From contig JACKEQ010000012.1 in assembly GCA_020632885.1 (NCBI GenBank), positions 1 to 64,000 of the forward strand: a stretch of 64,000 bases of DNA, in the 5' to 3' direction. The DNA is from Alphaproteobacteria bacterium. Its GTDB lineage: Bacteria > Myxococcota_A > UBA796 > GCA-2862545. Shown here one piece after another: positions 17,652 to 25,385 of this stretch (the first letter of the stretch is position 1; each line of letters starts with the position of its first letter). The notes beneath the pieces are model-generated. The model had not been told where the DNA came from and did no database searches. It saw only the letters and a program-made list of their open reading frames with translations. A program made the translations under genes and the position numbers.

Positions 17652-18500
17652 ATGCCCACCGTCCTCGCCGTCGTCGGCGACATCCATGCCCGCTGGGACG
17701 ACCACGACAACGCCCTCTTCGACGCCAGCGACGTCGACGGCGTGCTCGTCGTGGGCGACCTGGCCGGCCTCCGGTTCGGGCCCGCCCGCGACGTGGCCGC
17801 CCGCATCGCCCGCCTGAGCAAGCGGGTGGTGCTCGTGCCGGGCAACCACGACGCCAGCCACGCCGTCCAGCTCCTCGGCGAGGCCATCGCACGCCCCGGC
17901 CTCGGTCGGCCCTTCGTGGGCACCCAGGCCCGCAACCTGGCCGCCCTCCGCGAGGCCACTGCACCCCAGGAGCTCGGCGCGTACTCCCTGCACCCCTTCG
18001 GAGACGTGACGGTCATCGCGGGCCGGCCCCACAGCATGGGCGGCCCGTCCCTCGCGTTCGCCCCGCACCTCACGGCCATCTGGGGCGTGTCGGACCTCGC
18101 GGCCTCCGCGGAGCGCCTCTGCGCGCTCGTGGACGCCTGTGTCACCGAGCGCGTCGTGTTCGTCGCCCACAACGGCCCCACCGGCCTCGGGCCCACCCCC
18201 TCCGACATCTGGGGCTGCGACTTCAAGAAGGACGGCGGCGACTGGGGCGACCCCGATCTCGAGCGCGGCGTCGCGTATGCCCGGGAGCGTGGGAAGCGCG
18301 TGCTGGCCGTCGTCGCGGGGCACATGCACCGCCGGATCCGCGGCGGAGGCCGGCGCGCCTGGAAGGTCGAGCGCGACGGCACCCTCTACGTGAACGCCGC
18401 CGAGGTCCCGCGCATCGACCGCGACGGCCGGCACCACCACGTCCGCCTGGTGCTGGACGGCGACACCGCCACCGCCACCGACGTCTGGGAGACACCATGA
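17652..18500 (+). CDS. calcineurin-like metallophosphoesterase
   Basis: 282 residues with the full set of dimetal motifs: GDIHARW (9-15), VVGDLAG (about 33-39), PGNHDASH (about 62-69), AHNGPTG (about 172-178) and GHMHRR (about 222-227). The enzyme hydrolyses phosphoesters with two metal ions; the substrate is not predictable. The sequence resembles the soluble cyanobacterial/plant-type phosphoesterase group more than the nucleotidases. No signal peptide. The stop overlaps the next start as ATGA, so it is coupled to a membrane protein. Confidence 0.88.
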   Translation: MPTVLAVVGDIHARWDDHDNALFDASDVDGVLVVGDLAGLRFGPARDVAARIARLSKRVVLVPGNHDASHAVQLLGEAIARPGLGRPFVGTQARNLAALREATAPQELGAYSLHPFGDVTVIAGRPHSMGGPSLAFAPHLTAIWGVSDLAASAERLCALVDACVTERVVFVAHNGPTGLGPTPSDIWGCDFKKDGGDWGDPDLERGVAYARERGKRVLAVVAGHMHRRIRGGGRRAWKVERDGTLYVNAAEVPRIDRDGRHHHVRLVLDGDTATATDVWETP

Positions 18501-19669
18501 CCTGGCGCACCCGCCTCCTCGTGGGCATCGCCGCCGTGTTCGTGGTCGGCGAGGCCTGGATGCTCCTCTCGGCCGGCCCGGCCCTGCGCACGAGCCTCGC
18601 GGTGCTCACGTCGGTCTACCTGGCCGCCATGGGCGGCGTGTTCCTCCACTACCGCCACCGCATCACGCCCAACCTCCTCACCGCGAGCATCGGCCTCGGG
18701 GCCATCGTCCACCTCGCCCTCACGGCCCTCATCATGATGGCCGACCGCCTCACGGCCCTCGGGGTCCTCCCCGCCCTCGCCCAGAACTGGGGGCACTTCC
18801 TGGTCGGCGCCCTCGGCATCCTCGCGGCCTTCGTGTCGTGGACGCGCGCGAAGGGCATCGAGGAGGAGGCGCCCGCCCCCGAGCCCACGGCCCACCGGGA
18901 ACCCGCCCCTCCAGCCACCGTGGAGCTGGAGCCCGTAGACTGGGAGCGGGCGGACCGGCAGCTCACCGAAGACCCTCAGCGCCGCAAGGAGCTCGCGCGG
19001 CTGCGGCGGATCGCGGAGATCCTCGCGGACGGCGCCGAGCCGGACGCCCGGATCGGGGACGCCCGCCGCGCCCTGCAGCAGGAGGCCCGCCGCGTGCTCG
19101 CCGAGGCCCGCGCGGAGGCCCGGGAGGACGGCGACGTACTCTCCCAGGCCGCGAACCTCCTGGAGTGGGGCGCCCAGAAGCTCCCGGAGCTCGCGGAGCT
19201 CGACGTCTCCGACCTCCTCATGGGCAAGGCGATCGCGGACATCCGCGCGAAGAAGGACCGCGTGGTGCAGAGGTTCGTGGACCACCGCGACCTGCGCGCG
19301 ATCCATCCGATCGACCGCGCCACCGCGGAGTCCAAGTGCGACGAGCGCGCCGAGGCCGCCCGCGCGGCCCTCCCGCTGCTCCGGGCGAACGGCATGCGTC
19401 TCTCCGAGGAGCTCATCGCGGCCCACGAGGAGCTCGCGGCCTTCCGGTCCGTCACGGGCTTCCAGGTGGTGGAGCTCATGGACGGCGGGTTCGTGACCTT
19501 CGAGGGCAACGGGCGTCGCGAGGCCCTCCAGCGGGCGTTCGGCACCGACGAGGCCGTCCTGGTGGAGGTCCGGCACTACGTCTTCGACGACCCCGGCGTC
19601 GCGGCGATCATCGATCGACGGGTCCAGCGCGTGCGCGCCTGGAAGAACGTCGACGACACGATCCGCTGA
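18497..19669 (+). CDS. four-helix membrane protein with long cytoplasmic helical domain
   Basis: 390 residues. Four hydrophobic segments (about 7-25, 30-50, 60-82, 98-115) are followed by an acidic Pro-rich linker (EEEAPAPEPTAHREPAPP). A predicted alpha-helical soluble domain follows to about 280 (Arg/Glu/Ala-rich, coiled-coil-like). It ends in a short alpha/beta domain (LMDGGFVTFEGNGRREALQRA). It starts inside the phosphoesterase stop (ATGA) and is followed by an intrinsic terminator, so it closes the operon. Function unknown; the partner of the phosphoesterase by context. Confidence 0.7.
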   Translation: MTWRTRLLVGIAAVFVVGEAWMLLSAGPALRTSLAVLTSVYLAAMGGVFLHYRHRITPNLLTASIGLGAIVHLALTALIMMADRLTALGVLPALAQNWGHFLVGALGILAAFVSWTRAKGIEEEAPAPEPTAHREPAPPATVELEPVDWERADRQLTEDPQRRKELARLRRIAEILADGAEPDARIGDARRALQQEARRVLAEARAEAREDGDVLSQAANLLEWGAQKLPELAELDVSDLLMGKAIADIRAKKDRVVQRFVDHRDLRAIHPIDRATAESKCDERAEAARAALPLLRANGMRLSEELIAAHEELAAFRSVTGFQVVELMDGGFVTFEGNGRREALQRAFGTDEAVLVEVRHYVFDDPGVAAIIDRRVQRVRAWKNVDDTIR

Positions 19670-19670
19670 T

Positions 19671-19710
19671 GAGGGCCTGAAACACCGTCTCTCAGCGGCC
19701 TTCATTTTTT
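19671..19710 (+). terminator. rho-independent terminator
   Basis: GAGGGCC ... GGCCTTC (7 bp, one G-T pair), with a second CTGA/TCAG pairing inside the loop, followed by ATTTTTT. It is the only canonical terminator in the window. It insulates the ECF/caspase operon from upstream transcription. Confidence 0.7.
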
Positions 19711-19791
19711 CTTCGGATTTTCTGCGCCCCGGCTTCCAGCCCTCCGACCCCACGCATCAGAGGGGATGAAACGAAAGACGGAGGAGCCGCC

Positions 19792-20649
19792 ATGCTCAAG
19801 GCCACCACGAAGACCCTCGTACTCGCATTCAGCCTCGCCACCTTCGGGACGGGCTGTGACCTCGCCGACCTCGTCAACGGGATCATCGGCGGCAACGGCG
19901 ACGACCCCGTGATCGTCGACCCGGGCGACCCGACCGACCCGACCGACCCGGTGGAGCCCTGCTACGACGTGGACGGCGACGGGATCTGCGACCCCGACCC
20001 GTGGACCACCTGCGAGGAGCAGCTCGACATCTGCCTGAACGCCGGCTGGGACGAGCCCCAGCCCGCCAACGGCACCTCCACCCGCGACATCGCGATGCCG
20101 TACCCCGGTGACGACGACTGCTGGACCCAGTACGACGAGTGCATCGGCTACGAGCCGCCCCCGCCCCCGCCGTACCCCTACGAGCAGTGCGACATCGAGC
20201 TCCAGGACTGCCTGAACGCCGTCTACACCGACGACGATGGCCAGTCCGAGCCCCAGCCCGGCGCCGACATGGCGATGCCCTGGTACCCCGGTGAGGAGGA
20301 GTGCTGGACCCAGTACGACGCGTGCATCGGCCAGGTCGAGCCCCCGCCGCCGCCGCCCATCGACACCTGCGAGTGGGAGCTCGAAGAGTGCCTGATGACG
20401 AGCTTCAACCCCGAGGCGTGCTTCCAGGCCTACGACGTCTGCATCGGCTACCCGCCGCCCCCGCCCCCGCCCATGGGCCAGTGTGACGAGCTCTACGGGA
20501 TGTGCCTGATGAACGGCGTCGACCCCTGGCTCTGCGACGAGGTGTACGTGCAGTGCATCGACAACCAGGACCATCCCTGCGACGACGAGCCGGGTTACCC
20601 CGAGGATCCCGAGCCGATGCCCTTCCCCGCCGGCCAGCCCACCCCCTGA
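19792..20649 (+). CDS. Cys-rich repeat lipoprotein, first gene of ECF/caspase operon
   Basis: 285 residues, ATG behind GGAGGAG. Signal MLKATTKTLVLAFSLATFGTGC. A short (DPTDPTDP) linker leads to five repeats of about 45 residues. Each is built from a pair of Cys helices (CEEQLDICLNAG, CWTQYDECIGY, CDIELQDCLNAV, CWTQYDACIGQ, CEWELEECLMT, CFQAYDVCIGY) separated by polyproline (5-7 Pro). The cysteine spacing (C-x6-C) implies intramolecular disulfide hairpins or metal/redox sensing. Envelope location. The ECF sigma start follows after 6 nt, so this may be the sensor or main target of that sigma factor (inference). Confidence 0.8.
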   Translation: MLKATTKTLVLAFSLATFGTGCDLADLVNGIIGGNGDDPVIVDPGDPTDPTDPVEPCYDVDGDGICDPDPWTTCEEQLDICLNAGWDEPQPANGTSTRDIAMPYPGDDDCWTQYDECIGYEPPPPPPYPYEQCDIELQDCLNAVYTDDDGQSEPQPGADMAMPWYPGEEECWTQYDACIGQVEPPPPPPIDTCEWELEECLMTSFNPEACFQAYDVCIGYPPPPPPPMGQCDELYGMCLMNGVDPWLCDEVYVQCIDNQDHPCDDEPGYPEDPEPMPFPAGQPTP

Positions 20650-20655
20650 CGGTCC

Positions 20656-21156
20656 ATGTCCGCAGCACCCCTCGACATCACGGAGCTCTACCAGCGCCAC
20701 GGTCGAGCGGTGCTGCGGCGGATCCGCCGCTTCTACAGCGACGAGCAAGCCATGGACGTGCTCCAGGAGGTCTTCGCCAGAGCAGTCGAGAAGGCCGACA
20801 CCTACCGCGGTGACGCCCCTCCCCTGCACTGGCTCTACGGGCTGACCACCCGCCACTGCCTCGCCCGGCTCCGCGACGCCAAGCGTCGCCGCGAGCTCCT
20901 CGACGAGGTGGGGGAGATCCCCTGGAGCTGTCCCATCACCACGACCGACCCCGAAGCCTCGGTCTTCCTTCGCCAGCTCTGGCGGGAGATCGACCCCGAG
21001 CTCGCCCAGATCGGCGTCCACTACTACGTCGACGGCATGAGCCAGGCCGACATCGGCGCCCTGATGGGCGTCTCCGGCCGAACCATCAGCAACCGCATCC
21101 AGAGCCTCCAGGACCTGGCGCGAACGGCCGCCAGCCCTGTCGGAGGGACCCCATGA
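20656..21156 (+). CDS. ECF-type RNA polymerase sigma factor
   Basis: 166 residues. Region 2 is seen at about 8-75 (LYQRHGRAVLRRIRRFYSDE, AMDVLQEVFARAVEKADTY, LHWLYGLTTRHCLARLRD). Region 4 is at about 112-155 (ELAQIGVHYYVDGMSQADIG, then GVSGRTISNRIQSLQ as the recognition helix). Regions 1 and 3 are absent, as usual for ECF factors. The start is 6 nt after the lipoprotein stop, and the stop overlaps the anti-sigma start (ATGA). It should direct core RNA polymerase to its own operon and perhaps others. The promoter in front of 19792 lacks the TA-box seen elsewhere, consistent with a different sigma specificity. Confidence 0.93.
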   Translation: MSAAPLDITELYQRHGRAVLRRIRRFYSDEQAMDVLQEVFARAVEKADTYRGDAPPLHWLYGLTTRHCLARLRDAKRRRELLDEVGEIPWSCPITTTDPEASVFLRQLWREIDPELAQIGVHYYVDGMSQADIGALMGVSGRTISNRIQSLQDLARTAASPVGGTP

Positions 21157-21890
21157 ACACCGCCATGACCGGTCTCCGCCGCGACGGGCACATCAGCGAC
21201 CTCGCCCTCGAGCACCTGCTCGACGACGACGCCCTGCCGGGGACCGAGGACCACCTCGCGACCTGCGACGTGTGCCGCGCCCGCCTCGCCGCAGCCCGGG
21301 CCACCGATGCGATGCCGCTCCCCGCGCTGCCGCCCATGGCGTCCGTGGCGCCGGAGCCCACGATCACAGCGTCCACACCGGGCGCCAACCGGCCCTGGAC
21401 GTGGGCCCCCATGCTCCTCGCCGCCGCCGTGGCCCTGTTCGTGGCCACCGCCGCCCTGCGCGCACCGGGCGAGGACGAGGACACCTTCCGCATCAAGGGC
21501 GCCTCGGTGGCCCTCCAGGTCTTCCGCGACGAGGGCGAGAGCAGCCAGCGCCTGCGCGACGGCGACACCATCGCGCCGGGCGACCGCCTCGGGTTCCGCG
21601 TGCGCCAGCGCCGCAGCGGCCACCTCATGGTCATCGGGATCGACGACCGGGACGAGCCCTACCTCTGCTACCCGCAGTCCCGGGACGGCGAGAGCGCGCC
21701 GCACGGCGCGACCCTCGAGCCCCAGCCGCTGCCCGAGGCCATCCGGATGGACGACAAGGGTGGCTCCGAGCTCCTCGTGGCCATCGTGTGCGAAGAGCCC
21801 TTCACGTTCGAGGAGATGTCCACCGCCCTCCTCGAGGATCGGGTCCCCTCGGACTGTGCTACGGATCGTCTGGAGCTGATCAAGCCATGA
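21153..21890 (+). CDS. zinc-finger anti-sigma factor with periplasmic DUF4384-like domain
   Basis: 245 residues. The N-terminal ZAS motif H34-x3-C38-x2-C41 (HLATCDVCRA) would bind zinc and hold the sigma factor. A single membrane helix lies at about 83-105. The periplasmic part (about 108-245: RLRDGDTIAPGDRLGFRVRQ, YLCYPQSRDG, LPEAIRMDDKGGSELLVAIV) resembles DUF4384, a beta domain often fused to or encoded next to caspases and kinases. Coupled on both sides by ATGA overlaps to the sigma factor and the caspase. Signal perception would occur outside the inner membrane; the periplasmic domain could be the cleavage or binding site for the caspase (inference). Confidence 0.88.
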   Translation: MNTAMTGLRRDGHISDLALEHLLDDDALPGTEDHLATCDVCRARLAAARATDAMPLPALPPMASVAPEPTITASTPGANRPWTWAPMLLAAAVALFVATAALRAPGEDEDTFRIKGASVALQVFRDEGESSQRLRDGDTIAPGDRLGFRVRQRRSGHLMVIGIDDRDEPYLCYPQSRDGESAPHGATLEPQPLPEAIRMDDKGGSELLVAIVCEEPFTFEEMSTALLEDRVPSDCATDRLELIKP

Positions 21891-23422
21891 TCCCCGCCCT
21901 GCTCGCCACTGCGTTCGCCGCCGAAGTCCAGCGCTACGCCGTCGTGGTGGGCGTGAACGAGGGCGTGTCGGGCGACGAGCCCCTGCTGTTCGCGTCCTCG
22001 GACGCCGACCGGGTGGCGGACGTGCTGGAGGACCTCGGCGACATCCCCTCCGAGAACATCGTGCGCCTCAAGGACGTCGACGCCGCCCGCCTGGCCGACA
22101 GCCTGGAGGACCTCGCCCGCCGGGTGGAGCGCCGCAAGGGCACCGCCGAGACGCTGCTGTTCTTCTACTACTCGGGCCATGGTGACAGCGACGGGCTCCA
22201 CCTGACCGGCACGCAGCTGCCGTTCCGCGAGCTCCTCGACGACCTCGGAGCCATCCCGGTGGACGTCCGGATCCTCGTGGTGGACGCCTGCCAGTCCGGT
22301 GAGCTCACGCGCCTCAAGGGCGCCAGCCCGGCCGAGCCCTTCGAGATCCAGGCGGACGACCGCCTGGACACCGAGGGCATGGCGATCATCACGTCCAGCA
22401 GCGTAGGCGAGGACGCCCAGGAGTCCGACCGCCTCCAGGGCGGCGTGTTCACCCACCACTTCCTCTCGGGCCTCAAGGGCGCCGCCGACGCGTCGGGCGA
22501 CCACCGCGTCACCCTCACCGAGGCGTACGCCTACGGCTACGCGGAGACCGTGAAGAGCACGAGCCGCGCGCGCTTCGTGCAGCGCCCGGGCTTCGGCTTC
22601 GCCCTGTCGGGCCGCAACGACCTCGTGCTCACGCGGGTGGACGACCCCGGCCGCAACGCGATGCTCGCGCTCGACGGGGCCGGCCAGTGGCTCGTGATGG
22701 AGGGCGACGGCTCCGGGCGCCTCGTGAGCGAGGTGTTCGTCGAGCAGGACGCCATGCTCGCCGTGAACCCCGGCCCCTACCTCGTGCGCTTCCGCGACGA
22801 GAAGGGCATCCGCGAGGCGAGCGTCGACGTGCCCAAGGGCTCCACGCACCCCGTCGCGGCGCGCGCGATGGCCGCGGTCTCCCCGGGTCGCACGGTGCGC
22901 AAGGGCATGCAGGAGGACACCCGGGCCGCCATGGCCTGGACGGTCGGTACCGGCATCCTCGGGCCCACGGCTCCCGAGATCCAGCCGTCCGCGGTGGGCA
23001 CCCTCGGCCTCATGGTGGACTTCGAGCCCATGACCCTCGCCGTCCGCGGGATCGGCAGCGGCACGAACACCCGCAACGACCAGATCGGCATCCGCCAGGT
23101 GCGCGCGGGTGCCGACATCGCGGGCCTGAAGAAGGTCGACTTCCGCAAGGTCGCCCTGGGGCTCGGGGTCCGCGGCGGTGGCGACCTGAACTTCCAGTGG
23201 TTCGCCACCACCGGCGAGGCCCGCCCCAAGCAGGCGCTCACCGGTCGGCTCGGACCGCTGCTCTCGGTGGACGTCCCGTTCGCCCGCAACCTCCTGATCG
23301 TCTCGGGCGGCACGGACGTCCAGGTCGCCCCGCTGTACGATGTGTCCACGGACACCGACCGGCTCGGCACCACGGTCGTGCCCACCCTCAACCTGGAGCT
23401 CGCGCGCTATGTCCGTCGTTGA
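21887..23422 (+). CDS. secreted caspase-like (C14) cysteine peptidase with C-terminal beta-rich domain
   Basis: 511 residues from the ATG in the ATGA overlap at 21887. A short uncharged signal (MIPALLATAFA) precedes a caspase p20-like domain: YAVVVGVNEGV, then FYYSGHGDSDG with catalytic His98, and VVDACQSGELT with catalytic Cys135. These are the dyad and surrounding signatures of metacaspase/paracaspase-type C14 peptidases, which usually cut after Arg/Lys or Asp. Domain end about 245. The last about 250 residues are beta-rich with alternating patterns (VGTLGLMVDFEPMTLAVRGI, LGLGVRGGGDLNFQWF, final LNLELARYVRR) that could form a barrel or sandwich. Export of a caspase together with an ECF/anti-sigma pair is unusual. 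The substrate may be the anti-sigma factor or the neighbouring lipoproteins (inference). Confidence 0.88.
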   Translation: MIPALLATAFAAEVQRYAVVVGVNEGVSGDEPLLFASSDADRVADVLEDLGDIPSENIVRLKDVDAARLADSLEDLARRVERRKGTAETLLFFYYSGHGDSDGLHLTGTQLPFRELLDDLGAIPVDVRILVVDACQSGELTRLKGASPAEPFEIQADDRLDTEGMAIITSSSVGEDAQESDRLQGGVFTHHFLSGLKGAADASGDHRVTLTEAYAYGYAETVKSTSRARFVQRPGFGFALSGRNDLVLTRVDDPGRNAMLALDGAGQWLVMEGDGSGRLVSEVFVEQDAMLAVNPGPYLVRFRDEKGIREASVDVPKGSTHPVAARAMAAVSPGRTVRKGMQEDTRAAMAWTVGTGILGPTAPEIQPSAVGTLGLMVDFEPMTLAVRGIGSGTNTRNDQIGIRQVRAGADIAGLKKVDFRKVALGLGVRGGGDLNFQWFATTGEARPKQALTGRLGPLLSVDVPFARNLLIVSGGTDVQVAPLYDVSTDTDRLGTTVVPTLNLELARYVRR

Positions 23423-24410
23423 ACGCATGCTCCCCCTGTTCCTCCTCGGCGGCTGCGGCTCCCTCGCGGGCGGCGACTACCGGGGCGACGTGCTGATGGA
23501 GATCGAGGGCACCGTCTATGTCGAAGACGACGTCTCCCTCGACGCCGACATCGGTGTGGCGGTGCTCTGGACCAACGATGGCCGGCCCAACCTCGGCGCC
23601 CAGTCCGTGCTCGTCGACACGTCCTTCCCGGCCCGCTACCGCATCCGCCTCTACAAGCCGCCCGAGGACACCACCCGTCTCGCGCTCCTGGGCAACCAGG
23701 ACCTCCGCGCGAGCATCGGTCAGATCGTGCTCTTCGAGGACCTCGACGACGACGGGCGCTGGGAGCCCGAGCTGGGTGAGCCCGTGGTCGGCGGTGCCTT
23801 CGACAGCGCCATCGTGTGGGTCGAGGACCCCGAGGCCGTCCGGTTCGCCCTCGAGGACGCCGCAGCGCCGCCCCCCTTCGACACCGGCTTCGTCGGCACG
23901 GACAGCGGGTACCCCTCCGAGGAGCCCGTGTGGGCGGGCGCCACGTGGAGCCCCCGGCCCGGCTTCCAGCTCGTGGACGTCCCCATCCCGCCGATGTGCG
24001 GCCTGCCGCTCGACGACATCCTGTTCGAGCGCAGCGACAACCGGGCCGCGCTCCACGTGGGCGCGCTCCGCAACGCCTATTACGACTGGGACTGCGACGG
24101 GCTCGGCGACTACGTGGGGATCGACAGTCGCACCGGGTCCGGGAACGAGGCGATGCCCGACGGTCCGGACATCTGGACGGGCGAGTGCCCGCCGGAGGAG
24201 GCCCTCGTCGACCTGTGTGGCGTGCTCGATCAGGTCCTGCACGACCCCGCGTCGTTCCAGGTGGACGACGCCGATGGCGACGGCATGATCGTCGACGACG
24301 CCCTCTACTTCGACGACATCACGCTCGAGTGCCTGATGATGGTGTGCCCGGAGCTCGTCCAGGAGGCCACGGTCCAGGGGCCCGTGCCCGTGACGGACCC
24401 CGCGCCATGA
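23409..24410 (+). CDS. lipoprotein, first of a tandem pair downstream of the caspase
   Basis: 333 residues. The ATG at 23409 (14-nt overlap with the caspase end) gives MSVVERMLPLFLLGGC; an ATG at 23427 is the alternative. The mature protein is acidic, beta-rich, with VLMEIEGTVYVEDDVSLDAD, YRIRLYKPPED and an EF-hand-like FEDLDDDGRWEPE loop. A second part holds DWDCDGLGDYVGID and several Cys. No enzyme family recognised. About 85-90% identical over its first 130 residues to the next gene. Confidence 0.8.
   Translation: MSVVERMLPLFLLGGCGSLAGGDYRGDVLMEIEGTVYVEDDVSLDADIGVAVLWTNDGRPNLGAQSVLVDTSFPARYRIRLYKPPEDTTRLALLGNQDLRASIGQIVLFEDLDDDGRWEPELGEPVVGGAFDSAIVWVEDPEAVRFALEDAAAPPPFDTGFVGTDSGYPSEEPVWAGATWSPRPGFQLVDVPIPPMCGLPLDDILFERSDNRAALHVGALRNAYYDWDCDGLGDYVGIDSRTGSGNEAMPDGPDIWTGECPPEEALVDLCGVLDQVLHDPASFQVDDADGDGMIVDDALYFDDITLECLMMVCPELVQEATVQGPVPVTDPAP
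23443..24133 (+). repeat. tandem gene duplication, unit 1
   Basis: Long stretches of near-identical DNA are shared with 24428-25110, offset about 985 nt. The duplication is relatively recent. Confidence 0.85.
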
Positions 24411-25381
24411 CCCGCTGGTGCCCTCTGATCCTCCTGGCCGGCTGCGGCTCCCTCGTGGGCGGCGACTACCGGGGCGACGTGCTGATGGAGATCGAGGGCA
24501 CCGTGTACGTCGAGAGCGACGTCTCCCTCGATGCCGACGTCGGTGTGGCGGTGCTCTGGACCAACGACGGTCGGCCCAACCTCGGCGCCCAGTCCGTGCT
24601 GGTCGACACGTCCTTCCCGGCCCGCTACCGCATCCGGCTCTACAAGCCACCCGAGGACGCCTCGATCCTCTCCCTGCTCGGCAACCAGGACCTCCGCGCG
24701 AGCATCGGCCAGATCGTGCTCTTCGAGGACATGGACGGCGACGGCCGCTGGGAGCCCGGGCGGGAGCCCGTGGTCGGCGGCGCCTTCGACAGCGCCATCG
24801 TCTGGGTGGAGGACCCCGACGCCGTGCGGGTCGTGCTCGCCGACGGCGCCACCTCGGCTCCCCCCTACGACCCCGACCAGCCCGTCGACCCCGGCTACCC
24901 CGAGCCCGTCTGGGCGGGGGCCACATGGAGCCCGCGGCCCGGGTTCCAGCTCGTGGACGTCCCGATCCCGCCGGCCTGCGGCCTTCCCCTCGACGACATC
25001 CTCTTCGAGCGCAGCGACAACCGCGCGGCCCTGCACGTGGGCGCCCTGCGCAACGCCTACTACGACTGGGACTGCGACGGCATCGGCGACTACATCGGCC
25101 TCGACGACCGGAACGAGTCCGGCGGTGGGGAGGACATCCCGCCCCAGGCACCGGACCTGTGGGTCGGCGAGTGCGGTCCGCCCGAGTACCTCGAGAGCGA
25201 CTGCCTGTTCATCGACGAGATGCTGCGCGATCCCGCGATGTTCGGCTTCGAGGACGTCACCGGCGACGGCACGATCGCCGACGAGATGTTCCCGCCGGAG
25301 TGGCTGGACTGCCTCTACGAGGTCTGTCCGGACCTCGTGGACGCTCTCCGCACACCGAACCCGATCCCCATGGCTCCCTGA
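24407..25381 (+). CDS. lipoprotein, second of the tandem pair
   Basis: 324 residues, joined to its paralogue by ATGA. Signal MTRWCPLILLAGC, then the same GSLVGGDYRGDVLMEIEG start as its neighbour. The calcium-loop-like FEDMDGDGRWEPG and DWDCDGIGDYIGLDD are kept. The C-terminal about 80 residues have diverged most. Last gene of the ECF/caspase operon; stop 4 nt from the convergent kinase. The pair may be alternative substrates or surface ligands of the system (inference). Confidence 0.8.
   Translation: MTRWCPLILLAGCGSLVGGDYRGDVLMEIEGTVYVESDVSLDADVGVAVLWTNDGRPNLGAQSVLVDTSFPARYRIRLYKPPEDASILSLLGNQDLRASIGQIVLFEDMDGDGRWEPGREPVVGGAFDSAIVWVEDPDAVRVVLADGATSAPPYDPDQPVDPGYPEPVWAGATWSPRPGFQLVDVPIPPACGLPLDDILFERSDNRAALHVGALRNAYYDWDCDGIGDYIGLDDRNESGGGEDIPPQAPDLWVGECGPPEYLESDCLFIDEMLRDPAMFGFEDVTGDGTIADEMFPPEWLDCLYEVCPDLVDALRTPNPIPMAP
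24428..25110 (+). repeat. tandem gene duplication, unit 2
   Basis: Counterpart of 23443-24133. Differences are mainly third-position changes and small indels in the Pro/Asp-rich linker. Confidence 0.85.
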
Positions 25382-25385
25382 CGCG

